From the NCBI RefSeq assembly GCF_900110775.1, contig NZ_FOEP01000002.1, positions 310,001 through 374,000 on the forward strand: 64,000 nt of DNA, written 5' to 3'. The notes below the pieces were generated by a model, which searched no databases, was not told the DNA's origin, and saw only the letters and a program-made list of their open reading frames with translations. Shown here piece by piece: positions 16,284 through 25,427 of this stretch. The translations under genes were made by a program, and so were the position numbers. Within the stretch, counting starts at the first letter, position 1. The number at the start of each line of letters is the position of its first letter. The stretch is from Thalassovita taeanensis. Its GTDB lineage: Bacteria > Pseudomonadota > Alphaproteobacteria > Rhodobacterales > Rhodobacteraceae.

Positions 16284-17123
16284 TCAGCCTCGTTGTGACG
16301 GGTGCCAGAACGTCACTGCTTTTTCCAGCAATGCGACCCCGCCATAAAATGCCGACCCCACAATCGCCGCCACGACGATCTCGGCCCAGACCAGATCCAG
16401 CGCCAGCTGCCCCACCGAAGTGGAAATGCGGAACCCCATGCCCCGGATCGGCGAGCCAAAGAACTCCGCCACGATAGCACCGATCAGCGCCAGCGTAGTG
16501 GCAATCTTCAGCCCGTTGAAAATGAACGGCATCGCCGCAGGCAGCCGCAGCCGAAACAGCATCTGCCAGTATCCCGCCGCATAGGTCCGCATCAGGTCGC
16601 GCTGCATTGTGTCGGTCGCCTGCAACCCCTGCACCGTGTTCACCAGCATCGGGAAGAACACCATGACCACGACCACCGCCGCCTTGGATTGCCAGTCGAA
16701 CCCGAACCACATCACCAGAATCGGCGCCATGCCGATCACCGGCAAAGCCGCCACGAAATTGCCCACCGGCAGCAACCCGCGTTGCAGGAACGGAAACCGG
16801 TCCACCGCCACCGCCACCAGAAACGCCGACCCGCAGCCGATGACATATCCCGACAACGCGCCCTTCAGCACCGTCTGCACGAAATCCTGCCACAGAATGC
16901 CGGTCGAGGCCGCGAACCGCACCGCAATCGCCGTAGGCGTCGGCAGCAACACCGGCGAGATGTCAAACCCGCGCACCACGCATTCCCAGATCACGATCAG
17001 CGTCACACCAAAGATCACCGGCACCGCCAGCGCAACCGACCGTGTCTTCGGCAACCGCGCCAACCAGACATTCGCCGCCCAGCCGACGATCCACGCAACA
17101 AGCCCCAAAACAATCCAGCCCAT
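16284..17123 (-). CDS. ABC transporter permease (pyrimidine importer, subunit 1)
   Basis: The protein has 279 residues from ATG 17123 (a GTG one codon earlier is possible), overlapping the stop of the preceding permease gene (TGATG). There are six or so membrane helices. The inner-membrane coupling loop for the ATPase is visible as MRTYAAGYWQMLFRLRLPAA, equivalent to the EAA motif. It belongs to the SsuC/TauC/ThiX family and forms a heterodimeric channel with the product of the upstream gene. Confidence 0.88.
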   Translation of the reverse strand: MGWIVLGLVAWIVGWAANVWLARLPKTRSVALAVPVIFGVTLIVIWECVVRGFDISPVLLPTPTAIAVRFAASTGILWQDFVQTVLKGALSGYVIGCGSAFLVAVAVDRFPFLQRGLLPVGNFVAALPVIGMAPILVMWFGFDWQSKAAVVVVMVFFPMLVNTVQGLQATDTMQRDLMRTYAAGYWQMLFRLRLPAAMPFIFNGLKIATTLALIGAIVAEFFGSPIRGMGFRISTSVGQLALDLVWAEIVVAAIVGSAFYGGVALLEKAVTFWHPSQRG

Positions 17124-17986
17124 CACGCCATCCCCATCCGCTTCAGCGTGATCCGCTGGATCACCCCGATGAGCGCCACCAACGCGGCCGCCAAAGCCGC
17201 CGCCATCAACAGCGCACTCCAGATCTGAATGGTCTGCCCATAGTAACTGCCCGCCAGCAGACGCGCGCCCAATCCGGCCACGGCCCCCGTCGGCAATTCA
17301 CCCACGATCGCGCCCACCAGACTGGCCGCCATCGCCACCTTCAGCGAGGTAAACAGATACGGCATCGACGAGGGTAACCGCAGCCGCCAGAACGTCTGGT
17401 TGCCGCTGGCATTCCACGTCCGCATCTGGTCCAGCTGCATATGGTCCGGGCTACGCAGCCCCTTCACCATGCCGACCACAACCGGGAAAAACGACAGATA
17501 CATCGAAATCATCGCCTTCGGCAGCAACCCCGAGATACCAACCGCGTTCAGCACCACGATAATCATCGGCGCAATCGCCAAAATCGGTATCGTCTGGCTG
17601 GCGATGATCCACGGCATCACGCTCATGTCCATCACCCGGTTGAATACGATCCCCACCGCCAAAGCGATCCCCAGCGCGGTGCCCATGGCAAAGCCCAGCA
17701 AGGTCGCACTCAGCGTGATCCAGCTGTGAAACACCAGCGACCGTTTCGAGGTCACACTCTTCAGCGCCGTGGTCTTCCAGATTTCCGCCACCACCTGATG
17801 CGGCGCCGGCAGCTTCGGCTTGTCCTGCGCCCAGGTATCCGCCACCAGCTCGGAAAAGCTCAACTCGACCCCGGCCCGTTTCGCCCGGTCCTGCGCCCAT
17901 GGCGCATTCAGCGCTACCGCTGCGGCGTACCACAGTACAAAGATCATCGCGACAACCGCGACCACCGGAAGAACAGCCCGCCTCAT
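17123..17986 (-). CDS. ABC transporter permease (pyrimidine importer, subunit 2)
   Basis: The protein has 287 residues from ATG 17986, preceded by a run of seven G; the open frame extends nine codons further but lacks a start signal there. It is a SsuC/ThiX-type permease with a longer N-terminal region containing one helix and a periplasmic segment (about residues 30-70). The EAA-like loop is MRTWNASGNQTFWRLRLPSSM. Two different permease genes in one operon point to a heterodimer. The 115-base gap to the ATPase gene carries a triple TGCAT element. Confidence 0.88.
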   Translation of the reverse strand: MRRAVLPVVAVVAMIFVLWYAAAVALNAPWAQDRAKRAGVELSFSELVADTWAQDKPKLPAPHQVVAEIWKTTALKSVTSKRSLVFHSWITLSATLLGFAMGTALGIALAVGIVFNRVMDMSVMPWIIASQTIPILAIAPMIIVVLNAVGISGLLPKAMISMYLSFFPVVVGMVKGLRSPDHMQLDQMRTWNASGNQTFWRLRLPSSMPYLFTSLKVAMAASLVGAIVGELPTGAVAGLGARLLAGSYYGQTIQIWSALLMAAALAAALVALIGVIQRITLKRMGMA

Positions 17987-18045
17987 GCGCCCGCCCCCCC
18001 GGTCATTTCGCAACCGCTGCGCGGCTCAGACCATACGCTGCCGTA

Positions 18046-18075
18046 TATGCATGTAGTGTGCATGTCATGTGCATG
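18046..18075 (+). repeat. Phased triple-TGCAT element, copy 1
   Basis: TATGCAT-n-TA-n-TGTGCAT-nnnn-TGTGCATG. The TGCAT cores start at 18048, 18059 and 18070, exactly 11 bases apart. It lies in the gap between the ABC ATPase and permease genes. A second copy with the same layout is at 40548-40577. Confidence 0.7.
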
Positions 18076-18100
18076 GCCCGTGCAGCCGGTTTTTGCCGCC

Positions 18101-18892
18101 TCATTCATCATAAGCATGCCCCGCGCGCAGCCCTTCGCGAACCCGGTGGGCGATCTCCAGAAACTCCGGCGTGTCGCGAATATCCAGCGGTCGGTCCCGT
18201 GGCAAAGTGCTCTCGATCACATCGGTAATCCGCCCCGGACGCGGGCTCATCACCACGATCCGCGTGCTCAGATACACCGCTTCGGGGATGGAATGTGTAA
18301 CGAATCCAATGGTTTTGTTGGTCCGCTTCCACAGCTGTAACAGTTGCTCGTTCAAATGGTCGCGCACGATTTCATCCAGCGCGCCAAACGGCTCGTCCAT
18401 CAGCAACAGGTCGGCATCAAACGCCAACGCCCGCGCGATACTCGCCCGCTGCTGCATCCCGCCCGACAGCTGCCATGGGAATTTCTTTTCAAATCCAGAC
18501 AGTTCCACCAGATCCAGCACCCGGCTCACCCGCTCTGCCTGCTCGGCCTTGTCATAGCCCATGATCTCCAGCGGCAGCCGGATATTGCCCCCGATCGTGC
18601 GCCAGGGATACAGCCCCGCCGCCTGAAAAACATAACCATAAGCCCTTGATTTTCTGGCTTCTTCCGGGCTGACACCGTTCACGGTGATATCACCGCTGGT
18701 TGGCTTTTCCAGATCCGCCATCACCCGCAGGAACGTGGTCTTGCCACAGCCCGACGGCCCGATAAAGCTCACAAAATCACCCTTGTGGATGTCCAGCGTC
18801 ACGTCTTTCAGCGCATGCACCGGCCCGTCATTCGTCTGGAACGTAAGCCCCAGATTCTTTGCGCTGATCACAGTTTCCGTCGTCAATCCCAT
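18101..18892 (-). CDS. ABC transporter ATP-binding protein (pyrimidine importer)
   Basis: This protein of about 263 residues shows all ATPase motifs: Walker A GPSGCGKTTFL, Q-loop YVFQAAGLYPWRT, signature LSGGMQQR, Walker B LLLMDEPFGALDE and the switch histidine in FVTHSIPEAVYL. It is of the SsuB/TauB/NrtD type that pairs with NMT1-family binding proteins. The start is ATG 18892 (GTG 18895 is possible); a GGAG lies only two bases upstream, so initiation may be weak or coupled. It follows the dihydropyrimidinase gene by 85 bases on the same strand. Confidence 0.93.
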   Translation of the reverse strand: MGLTTETVISAKNLGLTFQTNDGPVHALKDVTLDIHKGDFVSFIGPSGCGKTTFLRVMADLEKPTSGDITVNGVSPEEARKSRAYGYVFQAAGLYPWRTIGGNIRLPLEIMGYDKAEQAERVSRVLDLVELSGFEKKFPWQLSGGMQQRASIARALAFDADLLLMDEPFGALDEIVRDHLNEQLLQLWKRTNKTIGFVTHSIPEAVYLSTRIVVMSPRPGRITDVIESTLPRDRPLDIRDTPEFLEIAHRVREGLRAGHAYDE

Positions 18893-18977
18893 CACTCCGT
18901 GCCACGGTCAAATGCCGCAGTCTTTTCTTTATTATCATCATGTTGCGCCCCGAAAATCCTCCGAGGCGCGCGGTGCA

Positions 18978-20438
18978 TCAGATCCCTGCAGGGATATTCA
19001 TCGGGTCGCGTTTGATCATCTTCGGCGCGCTCAGCTCTTTCCATTTCGACAGCGCCACGCTGGCCGAGTTGAACGCCGGGCGCGGCACAAACCGCCCCCG
19101 TCCCGGCTGCGGCTGGCTGTTTTGCCCCCACGCCCAGATCACCTCGCCCCGGCTCAGCGTATAGCGCGACTGTGCCGACACGTTGAAACCCTCGAACACG
19201 TTGTAATCAAGGATGGAATGGTGGTTGCTTGCGCTGATCGTCTTGCTGATTTTTGGGTCCCAAACCACGATATCGGCGTCGGCCCCTTCCACAATCGCCC
19301 CCTTCTTGGGATAGATGTTGAGGATCTTCGCCACATTGGTGCTGGTCGCGGCGACAAACTCGTTCGGTGTCAGCCGCCCGGTTTCCACGCCTTGGGTCCA
19401 CAGCACCGCCAGCCGCTCTTCCAGCCCGTTCGATCCGTTTGGAATCAAACAGAAATTATCCTTGCCCATCAGCTTTTGCTCAGACGTGAACGCCGCATGA
19501 TCGGTGGCCACGACCTGCAAGCTGCCCGACTGCAAACCGGCCCACAGGCTGTCCTGATGGTCCTTGTTGCGGAACGGCGGGCTCATCACTCGACGCGCCG
19601 AATGCATCCAGTCGCCGGTAAAATACTCGGATTCATCCAATGTTAAGAATTGTATGAGAGGTTCACCGTAAACCCGCATGCCTTTTTGCCGCGCCCGACG
19701 AATCGCTTCGTGGCTCTGCTCACAGGAAACATGCACAATATACAGTGGCACACCCGCCGCATCGGCGATGGTAATCGCCCGGTTCGCCGCCTCGCCCTCG
19801 AACTCCGCCGGGCGGGAATACGCGTGGCCCTCTGGCCCGGTGATCCCCTCGGCCAGCATTTTTTCCTGCATCGCCGCGACCAGATCACCGTTCTCGGCAT
19901 GCACCATCGGCAAAGCGCCCAGTTCGCGGCAGCGTTGGAAGCTGGCGAACATCTCGTCATCCTCCACCATCAACGCACCCTTATAGGCCATGAAGTGCTT
20001 GAATGAGTTCACGCCCATATCCACGGCGTCCTTCATCTCGTTGAAAACATTCTCGTTCCAACCAGTGATCGCCATGTGATAGCCGACGTCCGAACAAATC
20101 TGTGGCGCCGATTTGCGGTGCCATTCATTAATCGCGTTCTTGATACTGCCATCTTCGCCCGGCAGGCAGAAATCGACGACCATCGTCGTCCCCCCCACCG
20201 CCGCGGCCCAGGTGCCGGTCTCAAACGTTTCGGCCGCCGTGGTGCCCATGAACGGCATTTCCAGGTGGGTATGGGGATCAATCCCGCCGGGGATCACATA
20301 GGCCCCCTCGGCGTCGATATATTCGTCACCAACCAGATCCTCGCCGATCTGCTTGATCGTCTCGCCCTCGATCAGCACATCCGCTTTCCACGTCCGATCC
20401 GCCGTACAGACCAGCCCGCCCTTGATCACCTTGCTCAT
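18978..20438 (-). CDS. hydA: Dihydropyrimidinase
   Basis: This 486-residue cyclic amidohydrolase hydrolyses dihydrouracil and dihydrothymine to N-carbamoyl-beta-amino acids. Metal ligands are visible as DPHTHLEMPFMG (about residues 57-68), the carboxylated lysine in NSFKHFMAYKG (about 150), later histidines in MVHAENGD and YIVHVSCEQ, and the aspartate in VATDHAAF. Length and motifs are typical of D-hydantoinase/dihydropyrimidinase. It is the second enzyme of reductive pyrimidine breakdown and lies between the ABC importer and the third enzyme; RutR-type control is expected. Confidence 0.95.
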   Translation of the reverse strand: MSKVIKGGLVCTADRTWKADVLIEGETIKQIGEDLVGDEYIDAEGAYVIPGGIDPHTHLEMPFMGTTAAETFETGTWAAAVGGTTMVVDFCLPGEDGSIKNAINEWHRKSAPQICSDVGYHMAITGWNENVFNEMKDAVDMGVNSFKHFMAYKGALMVEDDEMFASFQRCRELGALPMVHAENGDLVAAMQEKMLAEGITGPEGHAYSRPAEFEGEAANRAITIADAAGVPLYIVHVSCEQSHEAIRRARQKGMRVYGEPLIQFLTLDESEYFTGDWMHSARRVMSPPFRNKDHQDSLWAGLQSGSLQVVATDHAAFTSEQKLMGKDNFCLIPNGSNGLEERLAVLWTQGVETGRLTPNEFVAATSTNVAKILNIYPKKGAIVEGADADIVVWDPKISKTISASNHHSILDYNVFEGFNVSAQSRYTLSRGEVIWAWGQNSQPQPGRGRFVPRPAFNSASVALSKWKELSAPKMIKRDPMNIPAGI

Positions 20439-20534
20439 CTCAATCCTCCTTGTCGGCCAAGCGCACCGGGCGCTCTTTCATCTTGCCACACATGCTTTGC
20501 GGGCCCGGGGGCAACGCCCCAAGGCGAGCCGCAT

Positions 20535-21785
20535 TTATTCAACGATCTCAGCGGTCTCGACCACTGCATGAAGCAACACATCCGCGCCCGCCGTGGCCCA
20601 GTCTTTCGAAATCTCTTCCGCTTCATTGTGCGAAAGACCGTCCACACAGGGGCACATCACCATCGCCGTTGGCGCCACCTGATTGACCCAGCACGCATCA
20701 TGCCCCGCGCCGGAAATCAGGTTCATATGGCTATAGCCCAACCGCTCGGCCGCATTGCGCAACGCCGTGACACATCCTTCATCAAAGGCCACCGGATCGA
20801 ATCCGCCAACCTTCTCGAACTCTACGCCCAGCCCCATGTCTGCGCAAATTTTCGTGGCACCCGCCTTCAGCTGCGCCTCCATATCCTCGATCACGCTCAG
20901 ATCGGGCGACCGGAAGTCAACGGTGAACACCACTTTGCCGGGGATCACGTTGCGCGAGTTGGGATAGACATCAATATGCCCCGCTGCCCCCACCGCATGC
21001 GGCGCGTGACCCCATGCAATCTCGTCCACCAGCTCAAGCACTTTGGCCATGCCCAGCCCGGCGTTTTTGCGCATCGGCATCGGGGTTGATCCGGTGTGAG
21101 CGTCCTTGCCGGTGATCGTCACCTGGGTCCAACTCAGCCCCTGACCATGCGTGACAACACCGATATCCTTGCCCTCAGCCTCCAGAATCGGCCCCTGCTC
21201 GATGTGCAGTTCGAAAAACGCGTGCATCTTGCGGGCGCCGACAACTTCGTCGCCCTTCCAGCCGATCCGCGCCAACTCGTCGCCGAAGCTTTTGCCCTCG
21301 GCATCCTCGCGTGCATAGGCCCAATCCTGCGTATGCACCCCGGCGAATACGCCCGAGGCCAACATCGCAGGCGCAAACCGCGTGCCCTCTTCGTTGGTCC
21401 AGTTGGTGGCCACGATCGGATGTTTGGTCTTGATCCCAAGATCGTTCAGCGTGCGGATCAATTCCAGCCCTGCCAGAACGCCCAACACACCATCGTATTT
21501 GCCCCCGGTCGGCTGGGTGTCCAAATGGCTGCCGACATAGACCGGCAGCGCCTCAGGGTCGGTGCCCGGACGCATGGCAAACATGTTGCCCATCGTGTCC
21601 ACGCCCATTGAACATCCCGCCGCTTCGCACCATGTCTGAAACAGCGCGCGCCCCTCGGCGTCTTCGTCGGTCAAGGTCTGCCGATTGCATCCCCCGGCCA
21701 CGCCCGGCCCGATCAAGGCCATTTCCATCAGGCTGTCCCACAGACGGTCACCATTGATTTTCAGATTTTCACCCGGCGCAGACAT
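20535..21785 (-). CDS. N-carbamoyl-beta-alanine amidohydrolase (beta-ureidopropionase, M20 family)
   Basis: This 416-residue zinc-dependent M20-family carbamoylase has metal-site motifs YVGSHLDTQPTGGKYDG (about residue 90), WTNEEGTRFAPAM and FELHIEQGPILEAEG, then GAGHDACWVNQVAPTAM near the C-terminus. It converts N-carbamoyl-beta-alanine or its methyl analogue to beta-alanine or beta-aminoisobutyrate, ammonia and CO2. It is the first gene after the divergent rutR-like regulator and is followed by hydA. An allantoate or L-carbamoylase role is the alternative, but dihydropyrimidinase and PreA/PreT next door make the pyrimidine assignment strong. Confidence 0.92.
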   Translation of the reverse strand: MSAPGENLKINGDRLWDSLMEMALIGPGVAGGCNRQTLTDEDAEGRALFQTWCEAAGCSMGVDTMGNMFAMRPGTDPEALPVYVGSHLDTQPTGGKYDGVLGVLAGLELIRTLNDLGIKTKHPIVATNWTNEEGTRFAPAMLASGVFAGVHTQDWAYAREDAEGKSFGDELARIGWKGDEVVGARKMHAFFELHIEQGPILEAEGKDIGVVTHGQGLSWTQVTITGKDAHTGSTPMPMRKNAGLGMAKVLELVDEIAWGHAPHAVGAAGHIDVYPNSRNVIPGKVVFTVDFRSPDLSVIEDMEAQLKAGATKICADMGLGVEFEKVGGFDPVAFDEGCVTALRNAAERLGYSHMNLISGAGHDACWVNQVAPTAMVMCPCVDGLSHNEAEEISKDWATAGADVLLHAVVETAEIVE

Positions 21786-21860
21786 GCGGATCCCCTCATC
21801 TTAGTCCAAGCAAGGGGCCTTTTGCGCATCGGCTGGAGAGCGATGCCCCCTTGCTGCTTT

Positions 21861-21876
21861 TTTACCATTTGGTAAA
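21861..21876. promoter_or_regulatory. RutR-type operator between carbamoylase and regulator genes
   Basis: TTTACCA-TT-TGGTAAA is a palindrome with 7-bp perfect arms. It matches the E. coli RutR box (TTGACCA-nn-TGGTCAA) in length, spacing and core. It lies 76 bases from the carbamoylase start and 117 from the regulator start. Confidence 0.75.
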
Positions 21877-21992
21877 GTGACGATTGCGAACACAATGCCG
21901 ACTGTCAAGCCAAGTCTTGGATCGACCTGCCAGCCACGACGCCGTATTTATTGAGCGATGAATTTCGCATCACTTTAGAAAAAGGCCAGTGC

Positions 21993-22619
21993 ATGACCAG
22001 TTACAGCCCCGTCCCCGAGAAGAAACACAGCCGCATTCAGCTGCGCAATCGCAAGCGGATCATCGACGCCGCACTCGAGGTGTTTTCGCAGCATGGGTAT
22101 CGCGGCGCAACGCTGGATCAGATCGCCGAGCAGGCCGGGCTGTCGAAGCCAAATATCCTGTATTACTTCGACGGCAAGGAAGCGATCCACGTCACCTTGC
22201 TGAACAAGCTGATGGAAACCTGGCTGGACCCGCTGGCCAAGATGGATCCCGACGGCGATCCCTTGGACGAAATCCTTGGATACATGCATCGAAAAATGCA
22301 GATGAGCCGCAAATTCCCCCGTGAAAGCAGGCTCTTCGCGAATGAAATCCTGCAAGGCGCGCCGCGCATGGGGCCGCATCTTGAAAGCGGATTAAAGCCT
22401 CTGTTCGAGGAAAAAGTCGCGCTGATCCAGTCGTGGATGGACGATGGAAAACTGGCCGCTTCCGACCCCCGCCACCTGATTTTCTCGATCTGGGCCACGA
22501 CCCAGCACTATGCCGATTTCGAGGCGCAGGTCTCGGTCCTGACCAAGGGCGACAAGGCGGTTTTTCCGGGGGCCGAGGCCTATCTCGACACGCTGTTCCG
22601 CAAGGTGCTGGAGCCCTGA
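21993..22619 (+). CDS. rutR: TetR family regulator of pyrimidine catabolism (RutR-like)
   Basis: The protein has 208 residues from ATG 21993, which has AAGG eight bases upstream; a TTG 14 codons earlier is less likely. The N-terminal helix-turn-helix is GYRGATLDQIAEQAGLSKPNILYYF, with the NILYYF typical of RutR, and the C-terminal domain is of the YcdC/RutR type (WLDPLAKM, FANEILQGAP, FSIWATTQHYADF). RutR binds uracil and then releases its operator. It is divergent from the carbamoylase-hydA-ABC run and convergent with preA, so it can control both flanks through the boxes at 21861 and 25428. A strong bidirectional terminator follows. Confidence 0.85.
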   Translation: MTSYSPVPEKKHSRIQLRNRKRIIDAALEVFSQHGYRGATLDQIAEQAGLSKPNILYYFDGKEAIHVTLLNKLMETWLDPLAKMDPDGDPLDEILGYMHRKMQMSRKFPRESRLFANEILQGAPRMGPHLESGLKPLFEEKVALIQSWMDDGKLAASDPRHLIFSIWATTQHYADFEAQVSVLTKGDKAVFPGAEAYLDTLFRKVLEP

Positions 22620-22645
22620 TTCCCGCGCAGTTCCCCGCAAAATGA

Positions 22646-22673
22646 AAAGGCCCCGGAGCGCTCCGGGGCCTTT
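22646..22673. terminator. Bidirectional terminator between rutR and preA
   Basis: A 28-base perfect palindrome centred on GAGCGCTC: AAAGGCCCCGGAGC with its complement, flanked by A and T runs on the two sides. It serves both convergent genes. Confidence 0.9.
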
Positions 22674-22699
22674 CCTGCAATCCGACAAACGCGCCGGGG

Positions 22700-24007
22700 T
22701 TATTCTGCGGCGCAGGTCGCGCCGGGGTTGTTGGGGTGGGTTGTCCAGTTGGCATATTCTTCCGACACAACCGCGCCGGTACGCTCGTCCAGCTTGCCCG
22801 GTGCGACGCGTTCCATGGTGATGCAGTCCTCAACCGGGCAGACATTCACACACAGGTTGCAGGCCACGCATTCGTCGTCCTTGACGGTGAACACCCGGTC
22901 ATCCGACATCTCGATCGCCTGATGGCTGGTGTCTTCGCACGCGGCATAGCAACGCCCACAACTGATGCAATCATCCTGATTGATCTTGGCCTTGGCGACA
23001 TAGTTCAGGTTCAGATACTGCCAATCGGTCACGTTTGGCACCGCCCGCCCGATCAGTTCCGAGGTCGAGGTCATTTCCTTGCGATCCATGTAATCGCTCA
23101 GGCCCGAAATCATCTCCTGCACCACTTTGAAGCCATAGGTCATGGCCGCTGTACAGACCTGCACATTGCCCGCGCCCAGCGTCATGAACTCTGCCGCATC
23201 GCGCCAGGTGGTCACGCCGCCAATGCCGGAAATCGGCAGGCCATGCGTTTCCGGGTTGCGGGCTATCTCGGCCACCATGTTCAGCGCGATCGGCTTGACC
23301 GCCGGGCCGCAATACCCGCCATGTGTGCCCTTGCCGTCAATCATCGGCTCGGGTGCGTAATCATCCAGATCGACCGATGTGATCGAGTTGATCGTGTTGA
23401 TCAAGCTCACCGCATCTGCTCCGCCACGCTTTGCCGCCTCTGCGGGCTTGCGGACATCGCTGATGTTCGGCGTCAGTTTGACGATACACGGCATCCGGCT
23501 GTATTTTTTCACCCAGCGCGTAACCATCTCGATATATTCCGGCACCTGCCCGACGGCACTGCCCATGCCGCGCTCGGCCATGCCATGCGGGCAGCCAAAG
23601 TTCAGCTCGACGCCGTCCGCCTCGGTATCCTCGATCCGCTTGAGGATATCACGCCAGCTTTCTTCGTCGCAGGGCACCATCAGGCTAATGATCAGCGCCC
23701 GATCCTTATAGTCGCGCTTGACCTGCTTGATTTCACGCAGGTTCACCTCCAGCGGCCGGTCGGTGATCAGCTCGATGTTGTTCAAACCCAGAAGACGGCG
23801 ATCCGCCCCCCAGATCGCGCCATACCGCGGGCCATTGACGTTGACGACGGGCGGCCCTTCGGACCCCAGCGTTTTCCAGACCACGCCGCCCCAACCGGCC
23901 TCGAAAGCGCGGCGGACGTTGTATTCCTTGTCGGTTGGCGGCGCCGAGGCCAGCCAGAATGGATTTGGGGATTTGATCCCGATAAAATCAGTGGTGAGAT
24001 TGGCCAT
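22700..24007 (-). CDS. preA: NAD-dependent dihydropyrimidine dehydrogenase subunit PreA
   Basis: This 435-residue protein has a DHOD-type FMN domain (about residues 1-320), including GVELNFGCPHGMAERGMG and ISGIGGVTTWRDAAEF. A C-terminal pair of 4Fe-4S clusters follows: CISCGRCYAAC (with a downstream partner) and CVACNLCVNVCPVEDC. It reduces uracil and thymine to the dihydro forms, the first catabolic step, with electrons passed from PreT. It is transcribed 37 bases downstream of preT. The extra tail after the clusters (TTHPNNPGATCAAE) is usual in Rhodobacteraceae versions. Confidence 0.95.
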   Translation of the reverse strand: MANLTTDFIGIKSPNPFWLASAPPTDKEYNVRRAFEAGWGGVVWKTLGSEGPPVVNVNGPRYGAIWGADRRLLGLNNIELITDRPLEVNLREIKQVKRDYKDRALIISLMVPCDEESWRDILKRIEDTEADGVELNFGCPHGMAERGMGSAVGQVPEYIEMVTRWVKKYSRMPCIVKLTPNISDVRKPAEAAKRGGADAVSLINTINSITSVDLDDYAPEPMIDGKGTHGGYCGPAVKPIALNMVAEIARNPETHGLPISGIGGVTTWRDAAEFMTLGAGNVQVCTAAMTYGFKVVQEMISGLSDYMDRKEMTSTSELIGRAVPNVTDWQYLNLNYVAKAKINQDDCISCGRCYAACEDTSHQAIEMSDDRVFTVKDDECVACNLCVNVCPVEDCITMERVAPGKLDERTGAVVSEEYANWTTHPNNPGATCAAE

Positions 24008-24044
24008 CAGCTGGTCTCCGTGTTGTGTGTCAGAAGGACGAGGC

Positions 24045-25376
24045 TCAGCCCGCCGCCGTCATCAATTGCGCATGCATATCCATCGCCGCATCGCGGCCCT
24101 CGGCCACGGCTGTCACCGTCAGGTCATCACCACCGCTGGCGCAATCGCCCCCGGCCCAGACCCCCGAAACGCTGGTGCGCCCGGTCTCAGTCACCGCAAT
24201 CTTGCGGCCTTCCAAAGCAGGCAGGTTGCTGCCCTCCAGCGTCTGACCAATCGCCTTGAACACCTGATCAGCCGGAAGCCGGAACGTCTGCCCGGTCGGG
24301 GTCAGATCATCGTCGGAATACTCAAACTCGATCTCGCGCACCGAACCATTTCCATGCACAGCTACCGGCGACGCATTTGTGATGATCCGCACTCCCTTAG
24401 AGGCCGCCAAATCCTGCTCGAACTGGCTGGCGTTCATCCGATCGCGACCCCGGCGATACACCAGACTGACATTCAGCGCGCCCAGCAGCTTGGCTTGCAC
24501 TGCCGCATCCACGGCCGTCATGCCCCCACCGATCACCACGACATCGCGGCCCACCGGCAGCCCGGACAGATCGCTGGACTGGCGCAATTCGGCGATGAAA
24601 TCGACCGCATCCAACACGCCATCCTTGTCCTCGCCCACAACCCCAAGCGCGTTCACCCCGCCCAGGCCGATGCCAAGAAACACCGCATCAAAATCGGCCT
24701 GTAGCTGGCTCATCTCCAGCCCCATTCCAAGCGCCTTGCCGGTCTCAATCGTGATGCCGCCGATCTTCAGCAGCCATTGCACTTCTTTCTCGGCAAAGTC
24801 GCCCGCGGATTTATAGGCGGCGATCCCAAATTCGTTCAGCCCCCCCGCCTTCGCGCGCGCATCATAAACCGTCACCTCATGGCCCAGCATCGCCAAACGG
24901 TGCGCACAAGACAGGCCCGCAGGCCCCGCGCCAACCACTGCCACCCGCTTGCCGGTCGCGGCGGCACGGGTGAACGGATGCACATCCTTGGCCATCAGAA
25001 CATCGGTGGCATAACGTTGCAGATTGCCGATCTCGACCGGCTTGCCCTCGGCGGTTTCGCGCACGCAAACCTCTTCGCACAGGGTCTCGGTCGGGCAAAC
25101 GCGGGCACACATGCCGCCCATGATATTCTGCGTCAGGATCGTTTTGGCCGCCGCATCGGGCGTGCCCGTGGCGATCTGCCGGATGAACAGCGGGATATCA
25201 ATATCCGTTGGACAGGCCGTCGCACAGGGTGCGTCATGGCAGAAATAGCACCGATCCGCTGCCACCAACGCCTCGTGATGGTCCAGCGGCGGATGCAGGT
25301 CCGAGAAATTTGCGGCGTATTGATCCGCCCCCATTCGACCGGCCACAATCCCCGGCGTCAGTGCGCTTTCAGTCAT
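24045..25376 (-). CDS. preT: NAD-dependent dihydropyrimidine dehydrogenase subunit PreT
   Basis: The protein has 443 residues from ATG 25376, preceded by GGAGG five bases away. The N-terminal iron-sulfur domain has CYFCHDAPCATACP and CARVCPTETLCEEVC, the FAD site is VGAGPAGLSCAHRLAMLGHEV (about residue 130), and the NAD(P) site is VVVIGGGMTAVDAAV. It is homologous to the GltB-small-subunit-like part of mammalian DPYD. It moves electrons from NAD(P)H to PreA. A RutR-type box overlaps the likely -35 region upstream. Confidence 0.95.
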   Translation of the reverse strand: MTESALTPGIVAGRMGADQYAANFSDLHPPLDHHEALVAADRCYFCHDAPCATACPTDIDIPLFIRQIATGTPDAAAKTILTQNIMGGMCARVCPTETLCEEVCVRETAEGKPVEIGNLQRYATDVLMAKDVHPFTRAAATGKRVAVVGAGPAGLSCAHRLAMLGHEVTVYDARAKAGGLNEFGIAAYKSAGDFAEKEVQWLLKIGGITIETGKALGMGLEMSQLQADFDAVFLGIGLGGVNALGVVGEDKDGVLDAVDFIAELRQSSDLSGLPVGRDVVVIGGGMTAVDAAVQAKLLGALNVSLVYRRGRDRMNASQFEQDLAASKGVRIITNASPVAVHGNGSVREIEFEYSDDDLTPTGQTFRLPADQVFKAIGQTLEGSNLPALEGRKIAVTETGRTSVSGVWAGGDCASGGDDLTVTAVAEGRDAAMDMHAQLMTAAG

Positions 25377-25427
25377 TCCAACCTCCACAGTTTTATTTGT
25401 TGAAGGCAGTATTCCACGATTCCATTT

